DNA from: Paraburkholderia sediminicola
Lineage (GTDB): Bacteria > Pseudomonadota > Gammaproteobacteria > Burkholderiales > Burkholderiaceae
NCBI RefSeq assembly: GCF_902859805.1
Contig: NZ_CADIKC010000022.1
Location: 1-64,000, forward strand
Length of the DNA stretch: 64,000 nucleotides
Direction of reading: 5' to 3'
A program made the position numbers and the translations under genes. Of the stretch, positions 1-8,482 are shown piece after piece (position 1 is the first letter of the stretch; each line of letters starts with the position of its first letter). Under the pieces are notes generated by a model. The model was not told the origin of the DNA. It saw nothing but the letters and a program-made list of their open reading frames with translations, and did no database searches.

Positions 1-2
1 GA

Positions 3-104
3 CCTCGAAAAACGCTGGGCTGGCGCAGGCCCGGAGAAGCCTTCATTGAAAACTGCGCCAGGCAAGGGATTGTTATCGACCCGGCTGTTGCACTTGGTAT
101 TTGA
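3..104 (+). CDS. IS30-family transposase, C-terminal fragment (cut by window edge)
   Basis: The third frame is open from the window edge and ends in TGA at 102-104, giving 33 residues that start PRKTLGWRRPGEAF. The R-P-R-K-T-L-G-W-x-x-P-x-E-x-F pattern is typical of the extreme C-terminus of IS30/Tra8-type transposases (established family knowledge). The rest of the gene lies outside the window. The element's right end probably falls near position 105-115, just before a hairpin repeat, but no terminal inverted repeat can be proved without the other end. A chance frame is the alternative, since only 33 codons are visible. Confidence 0.6.
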   Translation, partial: PRKTLGWRRPGEAFIENCARQGIVIDPAVALGI

Positions 105-109
105 AACCG

Positions 110-248
110 CCCCTACTTTTCTTTGCGGCCGGCAAAGAAAAGTAGGGGCCGCCCCGCACAGGGGCAGCGCTAATAGACCACTAACAAATCAAGGAAAGGC
201 CAAAGCCCTAAGAACACGGCCAAGCAACCGCCAAGCAGGCAAAAAAAA
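110..248 (+). repeat. Dispersed element, copy 1, with 17-bp hairpin
   Basis: Begins with a perfect inverted repeat: arms at 110-126 and 132-148 around a 5-base loop, built on CTTTGC/GCAAAG. It continues with a GCCGCCCCGCACAGGGGC segment, then CTAATAGACCACTA and an AAGGAAAGGC segment, and ends in a run of A next to the stop codon of the minus-strand MFS gene. The same order of blocks recurs at 20555-20784 and 21231-21437. Read on the minus strand, the A-run becomes a T-run just after the gene, so a terminator role is plausible. Confidence 0.8.
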
Positions 249-1460
249 TCAAGTAGCCGCAGGCGCATTAGGCGCCCGTGAATTCCTCAAATACATCATC
301 GTCGACAGCACGACCGCCATCGCGGAAGCGACCGCAGCAAACAAAAACACCTGCGCATAACCAAACTCCCCAGCGATATACCCGGCCAACGGCCCCGTAA
401 TCCCCAGAGAAAGATCAAGAAACACAGAATAAGCCGACAAAGCCGCCCCACGACTAGCGGGCGGCACAAGCCCAACTGCCTCAACACCAAGAGCAGGAAA
501 CACCAAAGCAAATCCAAACCCGGTCAACGCCGCCCCTGCAAGGGCGATATGCGGCTCCGGCGCCAGCCACAACATCAACAACCCGGCACATTCAAAAGAA
601 AACGAAGCAATCGCGACCCGGAACCCACCGTAAGCCTTGATCGTATTGGCGAACAACAAACGCGCCCCGATAAACAGCGTGCCAAAAACAGTCAGCGACA
701 AAGCCGCATTAGGCCAATGCCGCGCCGCATAAAACAGCGTGATAAATGTCGCAATCGACCCAAAGCCGGCCGAACCCAGCGCCAACCCAATCCCATGCGG
801 CAGCACCCGCGTGAACACGCTCCGGTACGACATCCGCTCGCCATGCACGATCGGCACCGGCGCGATAGGCCGCGCCAGGTAAAAACCGAGCGCCGCCAGC
901 AAAATCACCAGAACGCCCAACGCGGCAAACCCGATCGTGTGCGCAATCGCTACGCCAAGCGGCGCGCCAATCGCGAGCGCGCCATAAGTCGCAATACCGT
1001 TCCACGAAATTACCCGGGCATTGTTGCTCGTGCCCACTCGGCCGATGCCCCACAAAATCGCGCCGGTGCCGCACAGGCTTTCGCCGAAGCCGAGTACGAG
1101 ACGGCTGCACACCAGCAGCCCCAGGCTCACCACGGGCCAGCGCCCGCACAACACGGCAAGCAACAACAAGATCCCGCTCGCACCGCAACCCAGCAGGCCG
1201 ATCGTGACCGTCCGCTTCGGCCCCAACGTGTCGGCCGAGCGGCCGGCGAGCGGTCGCGATGCCAGCGTCGCCAGGTACTGAACGCTGATCGCCGCGCCGG
1301 CCAGAATCGCGCTGTAACCCAGGTCATCGTGGACGTAGCCCGGCAGCACCGCGAGCGGAATTCCGATCGTCAGGTAGCAAAGAAACGTGAAAAAGACGAC
1401 CGGAATGATCTGCATGGTCGTCGCAAATTCGCTGCGCGGTGTCGCTGAGTCGGTGGACAT
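249..1460 (-). CDS. MFS transporter (YfcJ/YhhS-like)
   Basis: A 403-residue polytopic membrane protein with about twelve hydrophobic segments. Residues 30-60 carry the first helix pair (LTIGIPLAVLPGYVHDDLGY), and the cytoplasmic loop between helices 2 and 3 has the MFS motif-A-like string GRSADTLGPKRTV near residue 75. Size and layout fit the YhhS/YfcJ group of drug/sugar-efflux-like MFS proteins; the substrate cannot be told. It stands alone, with the IS30 fragment behind it and the divergent xdh operon 389 bp ahead. Its stop codon abuts dispersed repeat copy 1. No clear Shine-Dalgarno precedes the ATG. Confidence 0.85.
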   Translation of the reverse strand: MSTDSATPRSEFATTMQIIPVVFFTFLCYLTIGIPLAVLPGYVHDDLGYSAILAGAAISVQYLATLASRPLAGRSADTLGPKRTVTIGLLGCGASGILLLLAVLCGRWPVVSLGLLVCSRLVLGFGESLCGTGAILWGIGRVGTSNNARVISWNGIATYGALAIGAPLGVAIAHTIGFAALGVLVILLAALGFYLARPIAPVPIVHGERMSYRSVFTRVLPHGIGLALGSAGFGSIATFITLFYAARHWPNAALSLTVFGTLFIGARLLFANTIKAYGGFRVAIASFSFECAGLLMLWLAPEPHIALAGAALTGFGFALVFPALGVEAVGLVPPASRGAALSAYSVFLDLSLGITGPLAGYIAGEFGYAQVFLFAAVASAMAVVLSTMMYLRNSRAPNAPAAT

Positions 1461-1849
1461 GGGGAAAACGAGACTTGAAAACGGCGGGAAGGCGTGATTT
1501 TCCCATGGAACCGATTCCCTTGCAGGGATTGCTTAATACTTTTGATGGCTAAATAACGGTGCCGGATCGATATAGTGGTCCGTTTTCACCCTGCATGAGC
1601 GGTCCTTTGACGTGAAGCGGGTGAGTGGACCCAGGTCGGCAATGGCGGTAAAGCTATGATTGTTGTAAAAATGTGGCAAAACAGCCATATCAACATAAGC
1701 CAACCGGCCCCCAAACCCATCTCTATATCGTTTCGCGAATATGTCCCGCATGCGATCCCCGCTATGGGTTGTATTTATTGATGGTGATAGTTTTCGAACC
1801 ATCATCGCAGCACGTCCCAACGGACACAGAACATTGAGAGTAACGAGAC
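1461..1849. other. Divergent intergenic region, MFS / xdhA
   Basis: No coding sequence is supported here. The region must hold the promoters of the leftward MFS gene and the rightward xdhABC operon. The only structure I see is the dyad at 1779-1804. A GAGAGTAACGAG purine stretch ahead of 1850 serves as ribosome binding site of xdhA. Confidence 0.6.
1779..1804. promoter_or_regulatory. Interrupted dyad upstream of xdhA
   Basis: TGATGGT (1779-1785) and its exact complement ACCATCA (1798-1804) are separated by 12 bases, 45 bp before the xdhA start. Spacing and position would suit a dimeric regulator site, but no regulator is assigned. Confidence 0.35.
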
Positions 1850-3373
1850 ATGACTGAGCCGATTCGCTTCTACCACCGCAACGCGATCCGTGAGATCAAG
1901 GATGCGCCCGTCACCCGCACCGTCCTGCAGTATTTGCGCGAAGACGTGCATTGCACCGGCACCAAGGAAGGCTGCGCCGAAGGCGACTGCGGCGCGTGCA
2001 CGGTCGTGATCGGCGAGCGTAACGAGGCGGGCGGCGTCGATTTCAAGGCGGTCAACGCCTGCATCCAGTTTGTGCCGACGCTGGACGGCAAAGCGCTCTT
2101 CACCGTCGAGGACCTGCGTCAGCCGGACGGCTCGCTGCATCCGGTGCAGGAAGCGATGGTCGAGTGCCACGGTTCGCAATGCGGCTTCTGCACACCGGGT
2201 TTCGTGATGTCGATGTGGTCGCTGTACGAAAAGCACGGTCACGAACATAGCTGCGCAAATAAAACCGTGCCGTCGCGTGACGAGATCAGCAACGCGCTGA
2301 CGGGCAATCTGTGCCGCTGCACCGGCTATCGTCCGATCGTCGACGCGGCCGTGCGCATGTTCGAAGCGCCCGCGCCGAAAGCACCGGTCAATATCGAAGC
2401 GTTGTCGAACACGCTCGCCACGCTCGAGCGCAAGGACACGTTCCATTACCAGCATGCCGGCCAGCAGTTCGACGCGCCGCGCACGGTCGAGGCGCTCGCG
2501 AAGATCAAGGAAGCCGAACCCGCCACGCGTATTCTCGCCGGCAGCACGGACATCGGTCTGTGGGTCACCAAGATGATGCGCGACTTGGGCAACATCGTGT
2601 ATGTCGGGCAGATCGCCGAATTGCAGAAGCTCGAAACCAACGACGACTGGATCGAGATCGGCGCGGGTGTGAGCGTCGAAAAGGCCTATACGGAAATCAT
2701 CAAGCAGTACCCGGAACTGTTCGAAATGCAGCAGCGCTTTGCGTCGCTGCCGATTCGCAATGCCGGCACGCTCGGCGGCAATATCGCCAACGGCTCGCCG
2801 ATCGGCGATTCGATGCCCGGCCTGATCGCGCTCGGCGCGCACGTGATCGTGCGTGGCGGCGAGATCGAGCGCGAAATGCCGCTCGAAGATCTGTACCTCG
2901 CGTATCAGAAGAAGGATATGGCGGAGCATGAGTTCGTCGTTGGCCTGAAAGTGCCATCGCGCACCGGCGTGCGCAAGAACCTGCAGTTCCGCACGTACAA
3001 GCTGTCCAAGCGCTTCGACTCGGACATCTCGGCGGTGTGCGCGGCGTTCTCGTTTATCGCCGACGGCAACCTGATCCGCGAGCCGCGCATTGCGTTCGGC
3101 GGCATGGCCGCCACCTCGAAGCGCGCGACGCACGCTGAAGCCGTGCTGCGCGACGCCGAATGGCACGAAGCCACCGCGCAAGCCGCGATGCTCGCGCTCG
3201 GCAACGACTACGCGCCGCTCTCCGACATGCGCGCGACCAGCAACTACCGCCTCGAAGCAGCGAAAAACACCTTGTATCGCTTCTGGCTCGAAACGCGTCC
3301 GAACAATCCGCTGCCCAAGAGCGCACTGGATGTTCGTGCAGTCGCCGCCGCTTGCGCGCCGGTCGGCGCTTAA
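1850..3373 (+). CDS. xdhA: Xanthine dehydrogenase small subunit XdhA (2Fe-2S/FAD)
   Basis: A 507-residue subunit that passes electrons from the molybdenum centre to NAD+ in oxidation of hypoxanthine and xanthine to urate. The N-terminal plant-type [2Fe-2S] ligands are C42, C47, C50 (GCAEGDCGAC) and C71. The helical second cluster uses C111, C114 (CGFC), C155 and C157 (CRC). The FAD domain spans about 200-370, with LAGSTDIGLWV at 229-239 and IRNAGTLGGNIANGSPIGDS at 302-321, followed by the CO-dehydrogenase-flavoprotein C-terminal domain. The order 2Fe-2S then FAD is standard for bacterial XdhA. First gene of xdhABC; xdhB starts 29 bp downstream. Confidence 0.97.
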   Translation: MTEPIRFYHRNAIREIKDAPVTRTVLQYLREDVHCTGTKEGCAEGDCGACTVVIGERNEAGGVDFKAVNACIQFVPTLDGKALFTVEDLRQPDGSLHPVQEAMVECHGSQCGFCTPGFVMSMWSLYEKHGHEHSCANKTVPSRDEISNALTGNLCRCTGYRPIVDAAVRMFEAPAPKAPVNIEALSNTLATLERKDTFHYQHAGQQFDAPRTVEALAKIKEAEPATRILAGSTDIGLWVTKMMRDLGNIVYVGQIAELQKLETNDDWIEIGAGVSVEKAYTEIIKQYPELFEMQQRFASLPIRNAGTLGGNIANGSPIGDSMPGLIALGAHVIVRGGEIEREMPLEDLYLAYQKKDMAEHEFVVGLKVPSRTGVRKNLQFRTYKLSKRFDSDISAVCAAFSFIADGNLIREPRIAFGGMAATSKRATHAEAVLRDAEWHEATAQAAMLALGNDYAPLSDMRATSNYRLEAAKNTLYRFWLETRPNNPLPKSALDVRAVAAACAPVGA

Positions 3374-3402
3374 GAAGCCAAAGGATACGGAGAACCCACA
3401 CA

Positions 3403-5769
3403 ATGAATCAGCAAGCCGAACCGTTCCTGAAAGACCTCAAGGAGCTCGACGACTTTACCCAGGTCCACGTCTCGCGTCCGCACGAGTCCGCACATCTGCA
3501 CGTGAGCGGTCGCGCCACGTACACCGACGACATCCCGACGCTCGCCGGCACGCTGCACGCTGCGCTCGGGCTGTCGCCGAAAGCGCACGCGAAGATCGTC
3601 TCGATGGCGCTCGACAAAGTGCGCGCCACGCCCGGCGTGGTCGCGATCTTCACCGCGGGAGATATCCCCGGCGTCAACGACGTGGGTCCGATCATTCACG
3701 GCGACGATCCGATTCTTGCGGACGGTGTCGTGCAATACGTCGGCCAGCCGATGTTCATCGTGGTCGCGACCTCGCATGAAATCGCGCGCCTCGCTGCGCG
3801 CCGCGCCGAAGTCGTGTACGAAGAATTGCCGGCCATTCTCACCGCGCAACAGGCCCGCGCCGCGAACCAGCACGTTTTGCCGCCGATGAAACTCGCGCGC
3901 GGCGAAGCCGATACGAAGATTGCCCGCGCGGCTCGTCGCGAAGCCGGCGAGATGCTGCTCGGCGGCCAGGAGCAGTTCTATCTGGAAGGCCAGATTTCGT
4001 ACGCGGTGCCGAAAGACGACGACGGCATGCACGTCTACTGTTCGACGCAGCACCCGACCGAAATGCAGCACATGGTCGCGCACGCCTTGGGCGTGGCGTC
4101 GCACAACGTGCTGATCGAATGCCGCCGCATGGGCGGCGGTTTCGGCGGCAAGGAATCGCAATCGGGTCTGTTCGCGTGCTGCGCGGCGCTCGCTGCATGG
4201 AAGCTGCTGTGCCCGGTCAAGCTGCGTCCGGACCGCGATGACGACATGATGGTCACCGGCAAGCGCCACGATTTCCACTACACGTACGAAGTGGGCTACG
4301 ACGACAAGGGTGTGATCGACGGCGTGACGGTCGACATGACCTCGCGTTGCGGCTTTTCCGCCGACCTGTCCGGTCCGGTGATGACGCGCGCGCTGTGCCA
4401 CTTCGACAACGCGTACTGGCTCTCCGACGTCACGATCGACGGCTTCTGCGGCAAGACCAACACGCAATCGAATACCGCGTTCCGCGGCTTCGGCGGTCCG
4501 CAAGGCGCGTTCGCGATCGAGTACATCATGGACAACGTCGCGCGTTCGGTCGGCGAGGATTCGCTCGACGTGCGCCGTCGCAATCTGTATGGCAAGACCG
4601 AGCGCAACCAGACGCCGTATGGTCAGGTGGTCGAAGACAACGTCATTCACGAACTGATCGACGAACTCGAAGCAACCAGCGAGTACCGCGCGCGCCGTGC
4701 GGCGATCAACGAGTTCAACGCGAACAACGAAGTGCTGAAGAAGGGTCTGGCGCTCACGCCGGTCAAGTTCGGCATCGCGTTCAATGTGACCCACTTCAAC
4801 CAGGCCGGCGCGCTGGTACACATCTACACCGACGGCTCGGTGCTGGTGAACCACGGCGGCACCGAAATGGGCCAAGGTTTGAACACCAAGGTCGCGCAGG
4901 TCGTGGCGCATGAACTGGGTATCGGCTTTAACCGCATCCGCGTTACGGCGACCGATACGAGCAAGATCGCCAATACCTCGGCGACTGCTGCATCGACGGG
5001 TTCGGACCTGAACGGCAAGGCTGCGCAAGACGCCGCGCGCCAGTTGCGCGAACGTCTGTCAGCGTTCGCTGCCGAGCGCTTCGGCGCAGGGCAGGTGGCC
5101 GCCTCCGAAGTGCGTTTCGTGCACGACCGCGTGGTGGTCGGCGAGATGATCGTGCCGTTCGAAGAAGTGATTGCGAAGGCCTACGTCGCGCGCGTCCAGC
5201 TCTGGTCGGACGGCTTCTACGCAACGCCGAAGCTCTACTGGGATCAATCGAAGCTGCAAGGCCGGCCGTTCTACTACTACTCGTACGGCGCGGCCGTATC
5301 GGAAGTGGTGATCGACACGCTGACCGGCGAAATGCGCGTGCTGCGCGCGGACGCTTTGCATGACGTGGGCGCATCGCTGAACCCGGCGCTCGACGTCGGC
5401 CAGGTGGAAGGCGCGTTCATCCAGGGCATGGGCTGGCTCACGACCGAAGAACTGTGGTGGAACGCCGGCGGCAAGCTGATGACGCACGCACCGTCGACCT
5501 ACAAGATTCCGACCGTCAACGATACGCCGCCCGATTTCCGCGTGCGCCTGTTCAAGAACCGCAACGCGGAGGACAGCATCCATCGTTCGAAGGCGACCGG
5601 CGAGCCGCCGCTGCTGCTGCCGTTCTCGGTGTTCTTTGCCGTGCGCGATGCGGTGTCGGCCGTGGGCGACCATAAGGTCAATCCGCCGCTGAATGCGCCC
5701 GCGACCAGCGAGGAAATCCTGAAGGCAGTCGGCGCAGTGCGGGCAGCAACCGCAGCGGCGCGGCAGTAA
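3403..5769 (+). CDS. xdhB: Xanthine dehydrogenase large subunit XdhB (molybdopterin)
   Basis: A 788-residue molybdenum-cofactor subunit that hydroxylates the purine. Visible family motifs are GGGFGGKE (about 245-252), TAFRGFGGPQ (about 357-366, substrate-binding Arg), GGTEMGQG (about 485-492, cofactor contact) and TGEPPLLL (about 731-738, containing the catalytic Glu). I chose the ATG at 3403 because the protein then begins MNQQAEPFLK, a purine-rich stretch (AAGGATACGGAG) precedes it, and the longer frame would run back through xdhA. It lies between xdhA and xdhC in one operon. All key residues expected of an active enzyme appear present. Confidence 0.97.
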   Translation: MNQQAEPFLKDLKELDDFTQVHVSRPHESAHLHVSGRATYTDDIPTLAGTLHAALGLSPKAHAKIVSMALDKVRATPGVVAIFTAGDIPGVNDVGPIIHGDDPILADGVVQYVGQPMFIVVATSHEIARLAARRAEVVYEELPAILTAQQARAANQHVLPPMKLARGEADTKIARAARREAGEMLLGGQEQFYLEGQISYAVPKDDDGMHVYCSTQHPTEMQHMVAHALGVASHNVLIECRRMGGGFGGKESQSGLFACCAALAAWKLLCPVKLRPDRDDDMMVTGKRHDFHYTYEVGYDDKGVIDGVTVDMTSRCGFSADLSGPVMTRALCHFDNAYWLSDVTIDGFCGKTNTQSNTAFRGFGGPQGAFAIEYIMDNVARSVGEDSLDVRRRNLYGKTERNQTPYGQVVEDNVIHELIDELEATSEYRARRAAINEFNANNEVLKKGLALTPVKFGIAFNVTHFNQAGALVHIYTDGSVLVNHGGTEMGQGLNTKVAQVVAHELGIGFNRIRVTATDTSKIANTSATAASTGSDLNGKAAQDAARQLRERLSAFAAERFGAGQVAASEVRFVHDRVVVGEMIVPFEEVIAKAYVARVQLWSDGFYATPKLYWDQSKLQGRPFYYYSYGAAVSEVVIDTLTGEMRVLRADALHDVGASLNPALDVGQVEGAFIQGMGWLTTEELWWNAGGKLMTHAPSTYKIPTVNDTPPDFRVRLFKNRNAEDSIHRSKATGEPPLLLPFSVFFAVRDAVSAVGDHKVNPPLNAPATSEEILKAVGAVRAATAAARQ

Positions 5770-5796
5770 AGCGCAACTGGCCAGCTAAGGACAATC

Positions 5797-6396
5797 GTGC
5801 AAACATCGAAACTCACTGGAATGATCGCCATGAACGACTTTTCTTCCGTTCAGATCGGCCGGCGCAGCGCCGTGCAAGCGCCGCGTCCGGCGCCGATGCA
5901 CATCGTGCTGTTCGGCGCGGGGCACGTCGGCCATGCGCTCGTCACGCTGCTCGGCAGCTTGCCGTGTGTCGTTCAGTGGGTCGACGAGCGTGACGAACTG
6001 TTCCCCGACGAAACGCCGGCTAACGTGCAGATCGAAGCGACCGACACGCCCGACGCAATCGTCGACACGGCGCCGCCCGGCGCGTATTTCCTCGTGATGA
6101 CGCATAACCACGCGCTCGATTTTTCGCTCGCCGCACGCATCATGCGGCGGCGCGATTTCACCTACTTCGGCATGATCGGGTCGAAGACAAAGCGCGTGAA
6201 ATTCGAGCGTCGTTTGCTGGATCGGGGCGTGGATCTGGACCGGCTGGTGGAGATGACGTGCCCGATCGGCGTGACCGGCATTGTGGATAAAGCGCCTTCG
6301 GCGATCGCGGTCGCAGTGTGTGCCGAGTTGCTGCAGATCCGTTCACGTCAAACCGCGGCTCAGGCGGCAATGCAGAAGCTTTGCGCGAGCGTCTAG
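5797..6396 (+). CDS. xdhC: XdhC-type accessory protein lacking the N-terminal domain
   Basis: XdhC proteins carry sulfurated molybdenum cofactor to xanthine dehydrogenase. Usual family members are about 300-350 residues, with an N-terminal XdhC/CoxI domain and a C-terminal Rossmann domain. Here only about 199 residues are encoded: a short unrelated-looking leader, then the Rossmann domain from residue 35 (HIVLFGAGHVGHAL) through GMIGSKTKR (about 129-137) and TCPIGVTGI. Start is taken as GTG 5797, five bases after AAGGA; ATG 5830 is an alternative. Only about 130 bp separate xdhB from the Rossmann domain, so the first domain is deleted rather than frameshifted. Confidence 0.85.
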   Translation: MQTSKLTGMIAMNDFSSVQIGRRSAVQAPRPAPMHIVLFGAGHVGHALVTLLGSLPCVVQWVDERDELFPDETPANVQIEATDTPDAIVDTAPPGAYFLVMTHNHALDFSLAARIMRRRDFTYFGMIGSKTKRVKFERRLLDRGVDLDRLVEMTCPIGVTGIVDKAPSAIAVAVCAELLQIRSRQTAAQAAMQKLCASV

Positions 6397-6440
6397 GCGG
6401 AGACAGCCTTCAAACGCAACGTCTCAAGCATCACACCACA

Positions 6441-6473
6441 ACGTCAGCCCTCCGCGGCTGACGTTTCTTTTTT
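6441..6473 (+). terminator. Rho-independent terminator after xdhABC
   Basis: Nine-base stem ACGTCAGCC (6441-6449) / GGCTGACGT (6456-6464), six-base loop, then TTCTTTTTT. It lies 45 bp after xdhC and overlaps the last codons of the convergent LysR gene. Confidence 0.85.
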
Positions 6474-7424
6474 CGCCGGCCGTTTCGCGCGCCGCACTTT
6501 TTGCGCGATCAATTCATCCGACACTTGCGACATCAGCGTGCGCAGCCAGCCGACATCGCTCGGCCGGTCCGGCTGCGGATGCCATAGCTGATAGCACTTG
6601 ATGCGCGGAAACGGAATCGGCACTTCGACCACGGCGAGCGGCAGGATGCTCGCGTAGTGCACCGCGAAACGGCGCGTGGTCGTGAAGATCAGATCCGATT
6701 GCAACAGCGTTTGCGGCACGAGGCCGAAGTAGGGCAGCGTGGCGACGATGCGCCGCTCGGCGCGAGCCCTGGCGAACCCGATGTCGACGGCGCCGCCGCT
6801 TGCGCCGCTATAAGGCGTTGGCGCGAGATGCGGCGCGGCGAGATACGCTTCGCGCGTCATCGGTGTGCGCGCGAGCGGATGATCGGCGCGCATCAGGCAC
6901 ACCACCGTGTCGGAGAACAGATCGCTGCGCTCGAAACGCGGATCAGGCTTCGGCCAGTTGCCGATCACCAGATCGAGTTCACCGGCATCGAGCGCGGCCG
7001 AATGGTCGAGCATCGGGCTGAGTGAATCGATCTCCAGACGCGCATGCGGCGCCGCTTCGCGAAACTGCGCGATCACGGTGGGCATGAAGAAATCATTCAG
7101 ATAATCCGGCGCGGCCACGCGGAAGGTCCGGCGCGAGCGGCCGGCATCGAAGTCGCCATGCGGCGTGGCCACGAAATCGACTTCACGCAGCACGCGTTGC
7201 GCTGAGGCCAGCAAGGATTCGCCATATTCGGTCGGCACCATGCCCGATTTGCCGCGTACGAGGATCGGATCGTTCAGTGTCTCGCGCAGTTTGCGCAGCG
7301 CGGTGCTGATAGCGGGCTGGGTCTGATTCAGACGCAGCGCGGTTTGTGTGACGCTGCGCTCGACGATCAGCGTGCGCAGCACGCGCACGAGCCAGATATC
7401 GAGGGAAGCGGCGGAATCGTCCAT
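6444..7424 (-). CDS. LysR-family transcriptional regulator
   Basis: A 326-residue LysR-type regulator. The winged helix-turn-helix is at about residues 10-70 (SVTQTALRLNQTQPAISTAL), followed by the ligand-binding domain to about residue 300 and a basic tail (KVRRAKRPAKKE). It converges on xdhABC, so it may regulate either that operon or the leftward gene behind it; the sequence does not decide. Its own upstream region has a perfect 14-bp palindrome 89 bp before the start, a plausible autoregulatory site. Confidence 0.93.
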   Translation of the reverse strand: MDDSAASLDIWLVRVLRTLIVERSVTQTALRLNQTQPAISTALRKLRETLNDPILVRGKSGMVPTEYGESLLASAQRVLREVDFVATPHGDFDAGRSRRTFRVAAPDYLNDFFMPTVIAQFREAAPHARLEIDSLSPMLDHSAALDAGELDLVIGNWPKPDPRFERSDLFSDTVVCLMRADHPLARTPMTREAYLAAPHLAPTPYSGASGGAVDIGFARARAERRIVATLPYFGLVPQTLLQSDLIFTTTRRFAVHYASILPLAVVEVPIPFPRIKCYQLWHPQPDRPSDVGWLRTLMSQVSDELIAQKVRRAKRPAKKETSAAEG

Positions 7425-7512
7425 GGTTTAGGCGAGGCGATGCAAGCAGGTCGGGCCCGGATGAAGCGTCGTACGGAGCCGCCCGCGAGCCAGATCGCAA
7501 GAGCGGGGCGCA

Positions 7513-7526
7513 AAGGTTATAACCTT
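7513..7526. promoter_or_regulatory. 14-bp perfect palindrome upstream of LysR gene
   Basis: AAGGTTATAACCTT reads the same on both strands. Its position at about -89 to -102 from the LysR start suits an autoregulatory LysR box, though the T-N11-A form is not exact. Confidence 0.4.
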
Positions 7527-7622
7527 AGGCCCGTTTGCGGTGTGGCGGCATAGCAGGCACGGTATGGCCGGCATCAGGACGGCCTTTTTGACGGCATCAC
7601 GTCCGAAAAGACCTGCGCAAGC

Positions 7623-7641
7623 ACAGGCACGGCGTGCCTGT
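7623..7641. terminator. Possible hairpin terminator downstream of DsbA-like gene
   Basis: Eight-base arms ACAGGCAC/GTGCCTGT around GGC, 30 bp beyond the stop of the leftward gene at 7671. No T-run follows on the minus strand, so termination is uncertain. Confidence 0.3.
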
Positions 7642-7670
7642 TTGCACAAATATTACGTATTGCTTTCGTT

Positions 7671-8315
7671 TTAGTCGTCGGCAAGGCCCGAAGGCAGTGA
7701 ACTGATCCGCTTCACTTCCTTCGAGTCGAGCCAGTTCGGCGTGCGCGCGCAATACAGCACCATAGGCAATGCGTCCTCGCCCCAGAACAACTGGTCGTTC
7801 AGACGGAAGGTCGGCACGCCGTAGACGCCCAGACCGATTGCATCGGTAGTGTTGCGCTGTAATTGCGCCTTCACTTCTTCATCTTTGATCAGCTCCGGGC
7901 CGTCCGGCATGCCGACGCGCTCGCACAGTTCGGCGAATGCGCCATTGCTCGACGGATCGCGGCCTTCGCGCCAGATAAAACGGAAGATCTCGCGCACGAA
8001 GCTGATGTCGCCCTTCGCCGCGGTGGCGAGCAGGAGCGGCTTCATCGAGTCGAACGGATGGGCCGGCGGCATCTTGAACGGAATGCCGAGCTGGTCCGCG
8101 CGAAACAGTGCGTGGCGGTACAGGAAGGTGCGTTTGGCGGGCACGCTATAAGCGGGCCGCTGGCCCCAGTGGCGATACAGCTCGTTCAGCACGACCGGCG
8201 TGAACGCGAAGTCGAAGCCCGGCCACTTGTCGTGTTGCTCGAGCAACAGGTAGGTGAACGGCGAGACAAAATCGTAAAACCACTGCGGTTGCCTGGCGTC
8301 GATGCCTACGGTCAT
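7671..8315 (-). CDS. DsbA-family / 2-hydroxychromene-2-carboxylate isomerase-like protein
   Basis: A 214-residue thioredoxin-fold protein of the GST-kappa/HCCA-isomerase group. Near the N-terminus it has YDFVSPFTYLL, where Ser18 replaces the CxxC of true DsbA, as in the glutathione-dependent isomerases. The C-terminal half has GVYGVPTFRLNDQLFWGEDALP, the cis-proline loop (VPTF) and WG-x-D typical of the family. No signal peptide, so it is cytoplasmic. GGGAGA precedes the ATG. The natural substrate is unknown; family members act in naphthalene-type ring degradation, but no such genes are near. Confidence 0.9.
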   Translation of the reverse strand: MTVGIDARQPQWFYDFVSPFTYLLLEQHDKWPGFDFAFTPVVLNELYRHWGQRPAYSVPAKRTFLYRHALFRADQLGIPFKMPPAHPFDSMKPLLLATAAKGDISFVREIFRFIWREGRDPSSNGAFAELCERVGMPDGPELIKDEEVKAQLQRNTTDAIGLGVYGVPTFRLNDQLFWGEDALPMVLYCARTPNWLDSKEVKRISSLPSGLADD

Positions 8316-8452
8316 AAGTGTCTCCCGGATTGCCCTTTCCGAACGGTGTCGTCTGCTGCACCGTCGGAATTGTAATGATCTTACGCGGTGCAGCCGCCGC
8401 TTGCACCCGTCAATGTGGATTTGGACCTGGGATGGCCGACACGGCGGACGCC

Positions 8453-8474
8453 AAACTCGACCACGTGGGTCGAG
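8453..8474 (-). terminator. Weak hairpin terminator after TAXI gene
   Basis: On the minus strand a seven-base stem CTCGACC/GGTCGAG with a five-base loop is followed by TTT, starting about 9 bp past the TAXI stop codon. Confidence 0.35.
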
Positions 8475-8482
8475 CCGGGCCC

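Noticed and set aside
46..360. Plus-strand frame of 104 residues at the left end
   Set aside because: It runs across the dispersed repeat and into the end of the MFS gene; composition is Lys/Arg/Ala-rich without a ribosome site.
549..1448. Long plus-strand frame opposite the MFS gene
   Set aside because: Shadow of GC-rich codon use; Arg/Gln/Pro-rich with no fold pattern, while the minus strand encodes a clear transporter.
1802..3403. 533-residue minus-strand frame opposite xdhA
   Set aside because: Antisense shadow of xdhA; Arg/Ala/His-rich without motifs.
3370..5028. 552-residue minus-strand frame opposite xdhB
   Set aside because: Antisense shadow of a gene with all expected molybdopterin motifs.
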